In this document: piece by piece, positions 1 through 12,500 of the stretch | How positions within the stretch are numbered: position 1 is the first letter of the stretch | Layout: every line of letters starts with the position of its first letter | Position numbers and translations under genes: made by a program | DNA from: Prochilodus magdalenae | Taxonomy: Eukaryota > Chordata > Actinopteri > Characiformes > Prochilodontidae | Assembly (NCBI GenBank): GCA_024036415.1 | Contig: JAMWET010006593.1 | Location: forward strand, 209,501 to 273,500 | Reading direction: 5' to 3' | Length of the DNA stretch: 64,000 bases | Notes under the pieces: generated by a model | Database searches by the model: none | The model's input: only the letters and a program-made list of their open reading frames with translations | What the model was told of the DNA's origin: nothing

Positions 1-179
1 ATGAATAATACATCAATACCTGAATAATTTAGGACTGTCAATCATTTATATACGAGCTTATTATTATCACAGCGTTGTAATACATACAGGCATATCCAAA
101 AGTTGAGTTGAATTTGTAAGTGGAAAAACTTTTACGTAACCCCACAAAGAACAAACCTGAATATGACATGACATTTTTT

Positions 180-373
180 TATTGTTAATATTTTGAAAAA
201 CAGATCCTTGCAGCCACATTTGAGAATTTTTTCCCCCCAATTTCTTACACAAAGCAAATAAACAGCAGCTGTGTATTAAAATGTGAAGAAGTGACTTTCT
301 GTAGACGTGCACTCATTTTTACTACAGAGCCTGCACGTTGACCAGGGATGCCCAAACTTTTGCATATGGCTGT
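180..373. repeat. Partial MITE, right end
   Basis: The block ends in CAAACTTTTGCATATGGCTG followed by TA. The same terminal motif closes the repeat at 18524-18795, so this is a second, decayed copy of that short Tc1-type non-autonomous family. The left end was not located and may lie outside the window. It falls in a pex10 intron. Confidence 0.45.
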
Positions 374-1090
374 AGATATAATTTAGCCCTAAATTTTTTG
401 GATGCTAACTTTAGTCACACTACAGTACCATGTACATTTACCAGAAATATTTACTGAATAATTGTAATAAGTAGAAATAATTCAAACTTCAGACCAAGTA
501 TGTCTTTCTGTTTTTGCTTCTTAAGGATGCAGAGTCTGACACCAGAGTGACTTTGGTTTTGGTTGAACTGTAGTTAAATGTCAGAAATACATACTATGCA
601 AAAAATGTTGTTCTTTGTTGACCCTCAAACTGCGCACTTGAAATAGGCCTGCAGTATATGTGTTCACGTTTCATATTTGCCTCTGTGTGTCCACTTATAG
701 TGGAGAAGCGAGTGTAATAATGTGCGTAAAAATGTGTGAAATTATCTGTTTTAAAAATAGACAAAAATTGCCAAGAGTGCCACTAATCTGGGATAGCAGA
801 CCCTCGTTTGCTCCCAGCTTGCTTGTTTTTTTCATTAGCACAGCACTCGACTTCGCATCACGTCACTTCTAGTGGTATTGGAATCTGGTGTCAGTGAATT
901 TTTGAGATCCATTATGAGCACATTATCAGGCAGATATGAATATTGGCATCAACGCATCACTATTAATAACAGAATAATTGTTGTACTGTACTTTATATTT
1001 AAAGAACAGTTATGGTCCTGTACAATCAAGAGTATGTAATGCAGCAATATTACAGTGTTATTCTCTCTAATAAAACGTACCCTTTTCCAG
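374..1090 (+). other. pex10 intron, no recognised feature
   Basis: AT-rich intronic sequence between the MITE end and the first visible pex10 exon. It finishes with the acceptor ccttttccag at 1081-1090. I see no further pex10 exon and no clear repeat here. Confidence 0.5.
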
Positions 1091-1263
1091 CTCCGGATGC
1101 AGGGTCTGGCAGGGGATGACAAAGTCATCCGTAACAGTTACCGGCTTTTAGGGGTGGTCTCGCTGCTGCAGCTGGCTATTACACTCACACTGCAATTTAA
1201 CAACCTGAGACAGAGACAGCGCGCCAGGCAGGAGTGGAAACAACACAGGAACCTTCCCTCAAG
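1091..1263 (+). CDS. pex10: pex10 exon, third from last
   Basis: Acceptor ttttccag, donor AAG|gtggga. It opens with [11 protein letters not shown] and carries the hydrophobic segment and the [10 protein letters not shown] stretch. It ends two bases into a Ser codon that is completed by the next exon. Confidence 0.9.
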
Positions 1264-2667
1264 GTGGGAGCCTGCCCAGGTGCAACAAGAAATAGTGCAG
1301 TTAAAAAAATCAAATGTGTGCCCATTTTCCCTTACCTCAAATGCTGCACATTTGCTATGAGAGAATTAATAATCATGATTTTATTATTATTCTGTGCTGA
1401 ATATTTTTAGATATCGCTCAGCCCCAGGTTCAGAAGTTTGATGCTTTTGATTTTTTTGCCCATATTTTACAGCAGATGCACCTAAATCATCATACACTTT
1501 CTTCAAAACAAAAATGGACGAAAGCACAAACACAAAATGTCCAAATGGCATCTAACGCTTAGCTATGCAACATGAATGTGTCTATTATTCAGTATTATAC
1601 AGGGTCATAAACCACAGAAGTTCATTGGAATATTTTAAAATTAACAGTGTGGTTTCAAGCAAGTTTGTAATGATTTGATTTTTAGGTGTGCAAATTATAC
1701 ATACATATGCTAATTTGGTATTTGTAAGTGTGCTCGATGGCTACATTAGACTCATAGCTAGTTAGTCACATTTAAATAACCATTTGCCTCTTCCCCAAAA
1801 TTTCTCCTAGAATTAAACATAGTGTTCTTTATGACTGCGTCTTTAATACTGATGCATGCAAATGTCTTTGTTGTTATTGGCTGAACTTTGCCTGTATGGA
1901 CTGGAATATGAGCAGTATATGTTAGTACTATTCGCGTCCAACTTTTATTTCCAGAATGTGAAGAGAAATTCAGTTTTCCATGCTATAGGCCATTTCATAT
2001 ACGTTTCATTTAAGAGGCTTGGCCTGACGGTGACCACCCAATGGATGCCCACTGCAAAACGCTGAAGCCTTTGCTTTGTGTCTGCTTTTGTGCTGACACA
2101 TACTGTCATAAATAACCATATGACACTTCTGACCAAAGTCATATTTTTCACTTTTATTGATATTGATTTTCACATGGAAATGTATGAAATTGCCATCTGA
2201 CGTGACCATCAATTGCAGAAGGTTTTGATTTCTTACATTTTTACATTTTTCTCCCTTTGTGCAGTCCGCAGGCGACCCAGTCACCATCCTCTCGAGCCTC
2301 CCGCTGTATCTTGTGCTTAGAGGAGCGGAGACACCCCACCACAACCCCCTGCGGCCACCTCTTCTGCTGGGAGTGTATCACAGAGTGGTGTAACACTAAG
2401 GTAAAATAGCCAACCTTATGAGTACGATCAGTATGCTACTGCAGTCTGTATTTACCTCAATGGATATATACGGTATTATTGTTCTCTTCGTAAAGTACCT
2501 TTTTCTTTTTTCTAAGTATTCCTTAATTCAGCATATCCAGTCTTTGCACACCACATAAAAAGAAGAGATGGCAGCTCATGCTTTTTCTCGTTTTGCAGAC
2601 GGAGTGTCCTCTGTGCAGAGAGAAATTCCAACCTCACCGGCTGGTTTATCTAAGAAGCTACAAATAG
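1091..2667 (+). CDS. pex10: Peroxisome biogenesis factor 10 (3' part, three exons)
   Basis: PEX10 is a peroxisomal membrane RING-type E3 ubiquitin ligase subunit. With PEX2 and PEX12 it ubiquitinates the import receptor PEX5 so that it can be recycled from the membrane. Coding exons seen are join(1091-1263, 2265-2400, 2599-2667); phases chain exactly (2, then 0) and give the last 126 residues. The first exon encodes a helical segment ([16 protein letters not shown]) followed by an Arg/Gln-rich stretch. The next two carry a C3HC4 RING: CILC, then PCGH, then CWEC and finally CPLC, close to the C-terminus as in all PEX10 proteins. The protein ends VYLRSYK. The N-terminal membrane domain is encoded upstream of the window. 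No break is visible. Confidence 0.95.
2265..2400 (+). CDS. pex10: pex10 exon, RING first half
   Basis: Acceptor ttgtgcag, donor AAG|gtaaaa. After a short Ser/Pro/Gln linker it encodes [18 protein letters not shown] and CWEC, six zinc ligands of the C3HC4 RING. Confidence 0.93.
2599..2667 (+). CDS. pex10: pex10 last exon, RING second half
   Basis: Acceptor cgttttgcag. It encodes [10 protein letters not shown], the last Cys pair of the RING, then the C-terminal tail and a TAG stop. Confidence 0.93.
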   Translation, partial: TECPLCREKFQPHRLVYLRSYK

Positions 2668-2792
2668 CTAAAGATCATCACAATGACCCGAATCACCTGA
2701 CGTATCCGTGACAGTATTAATATTCCCCAATCTCCTGCAAGAAGCTACAGAAATGGTTTCATTCTTTACAATTAATTGTATTTAAAATGAGA

Positions 2793-2798
2793 AATAAA
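2793..2798 (+). promoter_or_regulatory. pex10 poly(A) signal
   Basis: AATAAA about 125 nt after the pex10 stop codon, in AT-rich sequence. It is the first canonical hexamer downstream and implies a short 3'UTR. Confidence 0.6.
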
Positions 2799-2829
2799 TT
2801 TGTTTATGCTGCAGTTTTTTAATTATTAA

Positions 2830-4390
2830 AATAATTTAGTTACTATAATTGCACATAAGGCAGCTAATGCATTTCTGTGTTTATTGTTATGAAGCGCACA
2901 CTTGGCAGAAATGGATTTGCCCATTAAATGCAATAAATCTGAGAGAAAAATGATAAGAGTATGAATAATCACTTCCAGGCAGAGAGTCTGTTTTGCCAAT
3001 TAATGAGCATCTTAGACATAAAATTGCATCAGAGCTCTGGCTTTATAACGTAAGCTTTAAAAACTAAGATACAGTTTGTCTGTATTAGTTGAGCTTATTG
3101 ATTCGCTGTTTTCAGGTCTTTCCTATGTCTAGCCAAAATGTTCCTGTGTTAGTTAATTAGCTACAGGCTAACCACCAGGCAGCGGTGGCTTAATTTACAA
3201 ATGAGCACTTCCTCATGCGCTGTGTTCGAGGGGGCTTTTTGGTTTGCTTGTTAAGGAGTCTGTAACTGGGCACACATCTGAAGTAAATCTTGTTTGTCAT
3301 ATCAGAGGTTTATTTATTAACTGTGAGCAGAAAATCTGGATTTATTTATCTGTCTAACTGGGTTAAAGTGGTGTCTGTCTCGAGTTTAATGAACACTGTT
3401 TAAGGAAACTCCCAGTGTGTGTTAAAATTTTCTTCATAATTCAATAGTAAAGGTGTAAGCATGTATAGGAATGATAAGAATAGAAAGATTCCGAAACCTC
3501 TGCCTGTATTTTAGGATAGGGGTTGCAGTTCTGCTGTACATTTACATTTAAGACATTTAGCAGACGCTGTTATCCAGAGCGACTTACAACCGTGCTTAGT
3601 GTTCCGTTGGATAATATTCCAGCTAGTAGGAAGTTTAGAGCCTTAAACTCACCATGAGCTCAGACACTGCCCGAACAAGGGGCTGATACCTAGAGAGATC
3701 AATGCTCACATATATAAAGCAAAAGGGCTGGCAATCCCGGCCCAGTGCTCATACCTATAGAGAAGAAAAGGTCAATGTAAGTGCAACACAAGAACATACA
3801 CACATGACTTACACATCTAATAGTGCTTACAGATTCACAGATGCCTTTTTTTATATCTGTGAATGACCTAACAGCTGGTTCCCTCACAGAATGACCAGTC
3901 TATGTTTCAGCACGGGTCTTAGACCTGCATATACTGACCTTCTGCAAACACCTTCCATAAAAAAACAGATGTGGAGAGGCCTCTTATGCTTCTACACTGT
4001 GGAATTAAAATTTTATTAGACAGTCAAGCTCAGCGCACACTTTCAAGAAACATCTGAACATCTATTTCTGTAACTTGTAATGTTTTTTATTGTTATATTT
4101 TCACATTTTAAATGAGTATTTCTAACAGTTTCTGTTACTGTTGAGCCCTAAAGCTCATTCAACTGAAAACTGTTCTATAAATAAAGCTGTGATGATTGTT
4201 AATGGGATTTTATAGTAAAACAGTGCTGGGGAAAATCCACCCTCTCCTTGCCAGCGATCAGCTGCCAGCAGCCCTTTGAGCAACTTGGGATGGCTTGGTT
4301 GGCCTAGGCCGAATATCAGGACTATAACCTACACATGCCACTTCCTAGGTCTAAGATCGTGAGACGTGTGGTTGATTCAAGTTTCATTCT
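2830..4390. other. Intergenic region between pex10 and the large gene
   Basis: AT-rich, with no coding sequence that I can support. The only recognised item is the SINE tail at 3538-3594. The stretch continues into a transposon relic at about 4395. Confidence 0.5.
3538..3594 (-). repeat. SINE 3' tail fragment
   Basis: Reverse complement of the tail that closes the tRNA-derived SINEs at 16851, 26442 and 62566 (motif tctggataagagcgtc and then gctaaatgcc, here as its complement with small changes). Only the tail is present. Confidence 0.6.
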
Positions 4391-4394
4391 AGCC

Positions 4395-4720
4395 TGCGCA
4401 TGTGATGTGAGCAAGGATGGGCCCATTTACTGTACCTGCCATAACGGCCATGATTACAGACATTCTGCAAGCTGACCTTAACACCACGTCAAAGTCACCA
4501 AAGACTAATGGTCTCGTGCCAGACTGTAACGGAGTGACTCAGAATGTGAGCGGGTCATCTTCAGTTACTAGTCCAGCTTTAGTCTTGGTGGAAAGGACCT
4601 TGGTGGGGTTGATTGGGCAGCTTGTCTGTAGAGAAGAGCTATGTAGCATCCCACTTCTGAGTCTCATAGGAAGCACCTCACTTCACGTAAGACATAGGTG
4701 GTGGTTGTAGCTAAAACACG
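4395..4720 (+). mobile_element. Decayed Tc1/mariner relic (family D)
   Basis: Aligns by eye with 32460-32720: the same order of a ctgtacctg motif, an acattc..gcttgca motif, tcgtgccagactg, gagtgactcag and the block cttggtgga. In the better copy at 32700 this last block reads as the start of a Tc1 catalytic domain (SDES..CLGGD). Frames are broken throughout, so it is not a gene. Confidence 0.5.
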
Positions 4721-5023
4721 GTGTGAGTGTGTATATGTGTGGGCTCTGGGACTGGTTTAATTGAGTAAGCATCTTCTATTTCATCTAATACTTTCCTTTG
4801 AAGAAGCAGCTAGAGCATTTGTCGGATCCCTGGTTGCCATCACCACCACTGTGAACGAATCAGATTTACACCAAAACACTCTGAATGGCTGTCAATTCAT
4901 CCAAAGGTTATATTTATGCAGACATTTGGATACATTGGTGGAATTCCCCTTTAAGACTTCCTGTGTGGCTCCACGAAGAGAAGCTGTAGTACATTAATCG
5001 GGATAAGCTTCTTAACTCACGCC

Positions 5024-5114
5024 ATGTGTCTCAGTTTGCTGTGGTCTGTCACCGCTGAACAACTGATACAGTTTGTTGCGGAAAAGCTGGCTAACGTCTA
5101 CCTGTTTCTGAAAG
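5024..5114 (+). other. Possible 5' non-coding exon of the large gene
   Basis: A GAAAG|gtaatt donor lies at 5114/5115, 108 nt before the acceptor ttttcag at 5216-5222. An ATG at 5024 opens a frame running to this donor; spliced, it would meet TGA at once, overlapping the ATG at 5224. It could be an upstream ORF in a 5'UTR exon. The exon start and the promoter were not found. Confidence 0.3.
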
Positions 5115-5222
5115 GTAATTGATTCTTATATGTTTACAAGGTCAATAATTAGCCTTAAATGTAAAATAGAGAGTCTATAGCTTGAGCCATTAATGCTCTT
5201 CTGTGCTTTATCTCATTTTCAG

Positions 5223-5400
5223 GATGATCCTTTCTTCTAGATCAAAGTATAAATCAAACATTGGTGCAGTTTCACCAAGACAGACCACAAACAAGAGTAA
5301 GAATCTATCTTTCTGGACTAAACTGGACAATGCACCTCAGAGTGTAGGAAGAGAATGTGGATGGATAGCTGGAAATGCTCTGAATGACTAAAAAACAACC
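5223..5400 (+). other. 5' part of exon 2 with in-frame upstream ORF
   Basis: After the acceptor at 5221-5222, ATG 5224 opens 55 codons in exactly the frame of the main ORF, then TAA at 5389-5391, then three more codons, then ATG 5401. The encoded stretch (MILSSRSKYKSN.., ..LSFWTKLDNAPQS..) resembles the polar, Ser-rich protein after 5401. It is either an upstream ORF or the true N-terminus cut by a point mutation. Confidence 0.5.
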
Positions 5401-6561
5401 ATGTCTTTAAGCTACCAGAAGCTTTTCAGCACTGAAACCAACCTGGAAAGGACCAGTTCTGACCACACTGAGCAGGAAAAGCAGTTTCATTCTGTCCCAA
5501 AGGATGTGAGAAGTTACAAAAATGTCTGGAGTGATATAGCCACGGTTTCTTCTCACCGCAACGCCTCAGGTCCAACACATCAGGTGGCAGGCACAAATGA
5601 GCTTGGTCAGCGGAGAGAGCCCGGTAGTGGATACTCATTATTGTCCACAGACTCTATGACCATGATGGATGGGCCAGTCTGCACCGATACACACAATATC
5701 GACACTGGAAAAACACTGTTTACATTTCAAAAGCCATCTGAAAGTCTTTCCACGTTTCAGAATCTCATCGAGTCCTCATGGATGTCTGCCAGCTTGCACC
5801 GCTCGATTTTAGCCCTCGGCAGTGAAGAGGGAGTCACTTTTGCAAAACCTCAAGCTTGTGATTTTTCCATGTCGGCCTTATTACTCTACTCTCCCAGAAT
5901 ATCTCTTCCCTTCGGAAGGTCACAGCATAATTCGTTTCCCCTAGGCGGCCTCATGCATGCACAACATGAACGTGAGCTGCAGCTCACTAACTCTCATAAA
6001 ATGTTCCAGCCTGGCAGCGTCCCTGGTGTTCTAGCACAAGAAAACAATATGGGTCATGCGAAGATGTCTCACGCAAGTCAGCTTCCAGTACCCACGTGCT
6101 CGGCTTTGCCAAGTTCAGATATGGAGTTGCATGCTAGAAGGCCTGCAGGAGCCCACAAGCTGGCCTTAGATAGACAAGTTAACAAAGCTAACATGGCGCA
6201 ATGTGTGTCTCATCTTGAAAGGCTTGAGATGAAAGAGAATGTGAGTCAGATGGACCCTGAGGGTAACAGGAGTTTTCGAAAGAAGAGCTGCTCCCAGAAA
6301 GAGCCAAGACAGGTGGAGACTTCTAGACGATCAAATGAAAATCAGACAGGGCAAGCTAGTAGATGGACTGAGCATTGGTATCTGGATTGGCACAGGGCTC
6401 AGTTTGACAAAGAACGTTCAACAAACCGCACATTCCAAGCAAGCAGCAGGCATGGCGGAAGCAGCGGTACACCACGTCCCAAAGGAGGACTAACAAAACA
6501 AGGTCCATTGTCGTCTTGGAATCAGGTCGGTCGATATGTTGGTCTTTTGGTGGCCTACCAG
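5401..6561 (+). CDS. Large gene exon 2, N-terminal region
   Basis: Encodes 387 residues rich in Ser, Thr, Gln and His with no repeat or catalytic motif, probably disordered. Near the end, [13 protein letters not shown] is the first Trp cluster. The ATG at 5401 has A at -3 (caaccATGt), and TAA at 5389 blocks in-frame extension. Donor CAG|gtcagt, phase 0; reading on past it gives 27 more codons to a stop at 6640. Confidence 0.85.
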
Positions 6562-9500
6562 GTCAGTTCCCTGTGGAGTAATGTGAGGTGTAATTGGAGA
6601 AGACTCTATTCAGCTGACTTACTAAGTCTTTATCTCGTTTGAGCAGCTTCATGCAGCCCCTCAGATTTTCTTCTCCGCTGCTGATGAAGAGATAGCCGAA
6701 AGGTAAAGATGAAACCCTTTCCAGTCTCTGTGCCAGTTTCTGTTGGTGATTAAATGGAATCCTATCAGGAAATGTATGTGTTCACTGTTTTAAAGAGTAA
6801 TTCCACTCCTGGTCTGCATAATTCAGTGGTTAAGATGTAAACAAAGTCATTCCGAGTGGTTGGTGTGAAATGGGTTCGTTTTCATACAGTACCATACATA
6901 AAGTCTACATAATGTCTACATGGAGCCATACATTGCAAATACAGCTGTATGTTTTACCATTCAAAACCTCCAGTAAACCTTAAAAGTTGATAGAGTATTG
7001 AAAGGAGCATTCATCAATGGATCTGTCTTTGCAACAAAAATGGATCGTGGCCTACCACTTCATGAGAGAATTGCAAAACAGTTCAAATAAAATTCTTAAC
7101 GCAAGACAGAAACGACTTTCATCTTAATCATCTACTGTACATAACATTGTAAAAAGACTTAGGGAATTTAGAAAAATCTCTGTCTATGTTGGGAAAGGCC
7201 AGAAGTCACTGCTCAAATGGAACTGCATGAGAAACCTTCATACTAATGTGTTAAGTATAGTCACATGGGCTTGGGGGCCCTTAAAAAAACATTGTCACTT
7301 AACACAGTAGACTACTGCATCAAGAAATGCAACCTATAAGTCTGTTCCGCTAGGAGAAAGCCGTTGATCGATTCTATGCAGAAACACTGCCGCATTCTCT
7401 GGGCCCAAAACTCATCTTATGGTGGTATCAGAGTCCATGTTTCAGCTTGTTTTAAAAAAAAATAAAACTAACATCAAGCCCTCTGTGCCAAGATTTAAGG
7501 GACCATTTTATCAGCCATGATATGAAGGTTGCTGGTGCCAACGCTCATGTTAGAATTTTGGAAAGACATGCTGCCATAGAGACAGTGTGTTTTCCCGGGG
7601 AGTTCTTCCATCTTTCAGCAAGACAATACCAGACCTCGTTTTGCATGTGCCACAGCATGGCTTTGTAAACCCAGTGTGTGTGCTTGACCGGCCTGCCTGC
7701 AGTACAGATCTGTCTCCCATCAAAACCATATGGCATGTCATGAAGAGATCATAAATGATGATGAATTTAGACTGATGTGGACAATATTTGTATTCGAGCT
7801 ACACATACAGAAGTAGTCTCTTGTCCATTGAGTCCTTCTGGGTGCAATTACTTTCTATAATAATCTACTTTCTGATAATGGGTATAATTATCTACTTTCT
7901 GATAATGGGTATAATTATCTACTTTCTGATAATGGGTATATTTATTGGACTAGTATATTTAGGTGTTTCAGCACTTAGACCTTCCTCAGCTTGCATGTGG
8001 TATGCCATCCAACACTGCGATGTAGACCAAGCAGGTGTATACCACCCACTTAGCGACCTCACCAACAGGCCGCAGGTATGATACATCACCTACAAAACAG
8101 CATTCAGATCTTATTTCCTGAGATGATTTAGTTTTGATTGTATTTTGTTGTTGTAGTTTTTGCATAGATTTGAATGCTATTTTGTAGGATGATGTGTTAT
8201 ACCTGCGACCTGTAAGTGACATCGCTAGGTGGGCATTATACACCTGTTTTGTCTATATAGCAGTGTTGGTTGGCATACCATGAGTGTGCTGAGAAAGGCA
8301 GAATTTAAAAGAGCACCTCAGTATGATCAGTGTCTCTAGTTGTACAGTTTCTGGGTGTGTTTCACTAATGACCTCCAGAAGCCTGTTTTTAGAACCATGC
8401 TCGCTGTGCATTTCACCCCAGCCACCGCTCGCCAGTCTCTCTGTAGGTCACTTGAGGTCATCTTACGGTGGTTAAGTGGCATTGGAATGAGGTGGCGCTC
8501 ATCACGGTCAGTAGAGAGCGGGTTTGGCCCTCTGCCAGTCTGTAGCTGTGTTGTCCTCTGTGTTTGCTGCTTGACCTTGTTCTTATGAACCAAAAGCTCA
8601 CTGGATCTGCCAGTAAAGCTTCTGTTCCTCACTGTGCTGCTGTATATGTGGAGATGCTGATTTAAGAAGAAGCTGGAATGGTCTCTTGTTTATTTCCAGA
8701 GCTGTATTGTATATTGTATGTGTACTGTTCAAATTTGTATTTGTTAAAGGGTTAATAAAAGGTTAAGAAATAGACACAAGACTTCAAGACCGACGTGTGC
8801 AGAACTAAAAACCAGGAATGGTTTATTACAAAACAGGCAATCACAGCAAGCAACAGTACACAGCGAAAACAACTGGAGAAGCTGAATCAGAGTCAGGGAC
8901 AGGCGGAGGTCAGAACCAGGTAGAACAAGCAACGAGGGCGAACAAGTTGAAGGGGAAAAATCGTAGGGAAACACCAAAGAGAGAAAACAGAGGTACAAAC
9001 CGTAGAGTCAGGACGCGAGCAAAAGGGATAAGGCGAAAGAGTAGTCAAGGAACGAAGGGAGTCGGAAACCAGAGTAATACCATACGAAGAAAGAAACGCT
9101 CAGGATTGCTAACCTAGGTTTGGCAAAGCTTCGCAAAGTGTGAATGTTTGTGAGTGGCTTAAATACAGGAAGTAATTGGATACAGCTAGGGTTAAAACTC
9201 GGGCGATCTAGAGCGAGTCACAGAGTCCAACCGTGGGCGCCTAGACATGACGTCATCAAGAGTGGCCCTCTGGGAAGTGGAGTCCTGAAGAGCGGAGAAG
9301 CCGGGGAGAGGTGGAGGCGTGACACGTTGATCCTTGTTTGACAAGGGTTTTGCAAGTTTTATCATAAAGCAATGTCTCAAACATCAGGGAGCATACTAAT
9401 AACTGTTTCATGTAAATGTAATCACTTCTGAGTGGTTTGAAGTCCAGTGAGCTGTAATGGAGACACTTGCCGAGCCAGAATTGTTCACAGTGGTGGTGAT

Positions 9501-12500
9501 AGGAACCAGGCGTCTAGGGCGTTTATTACTTCCAAAAGCTCCTTCACAGAAAGTTGTTACATAAACCCACTACGAATACACTGCCTGAGGGCCACATCAT
9601 TGTGCAACACTGTTGAGAGGAACACACAGGCCCTTGTAAAGCAATATGCTCCCCATTATCAGCATCAGCATCAGCATCAGCGTTCATTATCAGCATTACA
9701 TGTAGGTTCACTGGTTCCCCATCAAAAAGAAATTTGACTCAGCAGGTTTCCACACAGTGAACGATTTTACATCAAAGAACTTTAAATCACTTGGTTTGCA
9801 TTTCATTAAACAAATAACATAAAAAAGTGGAATTCCTCTCATACGATAAACTTAGACCTTCTGCACAGGTAAGCTGTTCTGCCTAGCTGCTTCCCCAGGT
9901 TAGTAGCCGGACTGCAGAAATAGCCTAATGTCACAATAAGTGTCAAACAGAATTGCAAATGTTTGCATCATGTGTCCCATTCTGCCAGAATTAGAGCTCA
10001 CCACCCTGCAGATATAAGAAATAGCCATCTTTAAAAAGAGCAGAATGACTAATATAATGGATACCAAAATATAACACCAGGATTTCATACACTGATGTTA
10101 CTTGGGAATGAATATGCTATCGCCTTATGAACATTATAGCATACTACTTACTTACCATAAAATATTCATTTATCTAATGATTAATGCGCTTTATTCCAAT
10201 ATGGAATATGTGTATATTTTAATTTAGACTTTAATCAAGCAGATTTAAAGGACAGGAACTTTCGGTGGCAGAGAAGTGCAAAACAATCATTTCAGAAAAC
10301 AAAATTACAAAAGTAAAAACACAATTACAAGACTTGAAACATTTTTACCAGTACAGACACACTTTTACAAACTGAGAATTCTGAGGAAAAGGGGAGGTCT
10401 AGCACACAGGAAGTGCTTGTTGTCCATCAAACTGTTTCGTGGTAGTAGAGTGAATGTAGTGTGGGTTGGTGCCAACGCTAAAGCATGTTTCATCCATTTT
10501 GTAGAACGTGTTTTAGCCAGCTGGTACACTTTTGTCTTTCCTCTAAAAGGTCTTAAGAGTTTTTAAAAGAGCAGATAGAAGAAAGAGGCCAACAGGCGAT
10601 GTCTAAAGCATGTGGGCTGTTTTGCAAAATTTCTCAGCCATTTTAAGCTAGCTAGCTCGTTATCCGCTATAGCTAGCGTTACAGCCCACCTCCCAGTAAA
10701 AATTGAACCACGTATCTGCCTATATTTAATCATACTGTAGACGTCCATGGACGACCATTGTTTACTGGGTTACTTTCCTTAGCATTTCCTTAGCAACTCT
10801 AAGTGCTTTAGACATCGCCTGTTCCTCGCTTTCTTCCACTCTAGGGTTAGGCTTAGGTTGTGTGGGTTGTTTCGTGTAGTTGTGGTGTTAACCATGAGGT
10901 GAAGTTCTATGGCTATTGGTGACTATGCCCTGTGAGTCAGTAGCTCCTGCCCTGTGACCATTAAAAGAGCCTTTGACTGTAAACAGCCCTGCCTGGCATT
11001 ATTGGATCCCTAGGTAAGTTTGGACCCTGAAGTCTACTTTATGTTCACTTGAGAATCTCAGCCCAGGTTCTCTGCGATGAAGAACCAACTGAGGACATGA
11101 TTAGCACTTGCACACAGAGCTTTGTAGCTAATTAAGTGGCAAGGCTAGGTGGCAAGGTTTGTTTGTTATGGACATGCATATCACCTTATGTCCTACGCAG
11201 TGTAGAGTCAGTGTCACACAGTGAAATCCGTAAGGAAATGTATTCAGCTTGGATGCAGTCAGCTATGCATCCCTCTGAACAACAAAGCGACACTGTCACA
11301 CTGGATTCTCTAAAGCACAGAGGGAACGTGCTCTGAAAAAGCACAGAGCGAGCTGTGAATGCACACGCCAGCAGTGAATGGTATATGGAAAAGTACATTT
11401 GGAATTATATGGAATTGTAAATTTGTTTTGCATTTTTCGGCCGCCATAGGAATTAGGCACAAACAGGGAACTTGCATTTTGAAAACAACTATTATCAAAA
11501 AAGATAAGGTAGATAAGGATAAGCATCTCTGGTGCTGAATAATACTTCTGCAAATATGAAATAAAGAAGATATTATAAATATTTCACCCATTTCACTATT
11601 CAGTGTACACTCAGCATCAACAGAATAGTTGCACCCAGAAGGAAGTGTGGGATTGCAGTCCTGTTGGGAAGGAGGATAAAGGTTACCAGGATCAATAAAT
11701 GATGATAAATTTAGACTGATATGGGGAATATTTATTGAACTACACATACAGAAGTACTTACTCACTGTCCATTAATATACTGCACACTGTTGTAAAATTC
11801 CTATTTTTCTATATTTTTTTATTGTATATTTTTTAATTACATTCAGTTCTTATATTTTAGATATGTTACCCTGCATGCTATATATTTCATATTTATTTAT
11901 TTATATTTATTAAGATATATTTTATTTATATCTTGATCCTACATTTATATTGTTTTATTTTTAAATATTCTATATTAATGTTATTGCTTCATGTGAGCAA
12001 TGTTGTGTGGAGAATGCCTAAAGACTTATCTCCGGCCTGCACTAAGCTCTACTGTAAAGAGGTGGAAATGTCAAAATCTGGGTCTGTATTTCTCAGAATG
12101 CTGTTGGTGAGCTTGTGTTTATTGATGGGATCATGAACTCCAAAGTGTACAAAGACATTATTGGATGCAAACTTGCAGAAGTCTGCCAAAAAACAATTAC
12201 AATCTTAAACCAGACATCATCTGAGAGAATGCTTTGCCATAAAGTCTTGGCGAGGTCTGTATAAAATAAATGTCACTTGGTTTGACATTTTATTTCCTAA
12301 GACAATAAACTTTTATAAGTATGATGCAAACGTCTGAACACTTTTTATGGGCACTGGATGCCTGTGCTGTGCAGCTTTCAAGTAATTAGCCACTAAATAA
12401 CTAAGAAACTAGCAGCCTGTAAAAAATTAATGAAGACTATTCGTCCAGATGCATCCAGAATGAAAACACCTGGAGATGTTTTTTAAATTACTGAGTGCCA

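Noticed and set aside
6562..6642. Extension of exon 2 to the stop at 6640-6642
   Set aside because: The CAG|gtcagt donor at 6561 followed by an in-phase exon at 6647 gives a better model than a stop immediately before it, although an unspliced short form cannot be excluded.
7861..7941. CRISPR-like repeat
   Set aside because: Units are directly adjacent without spacers, and the sequence is a vertebrate intron.
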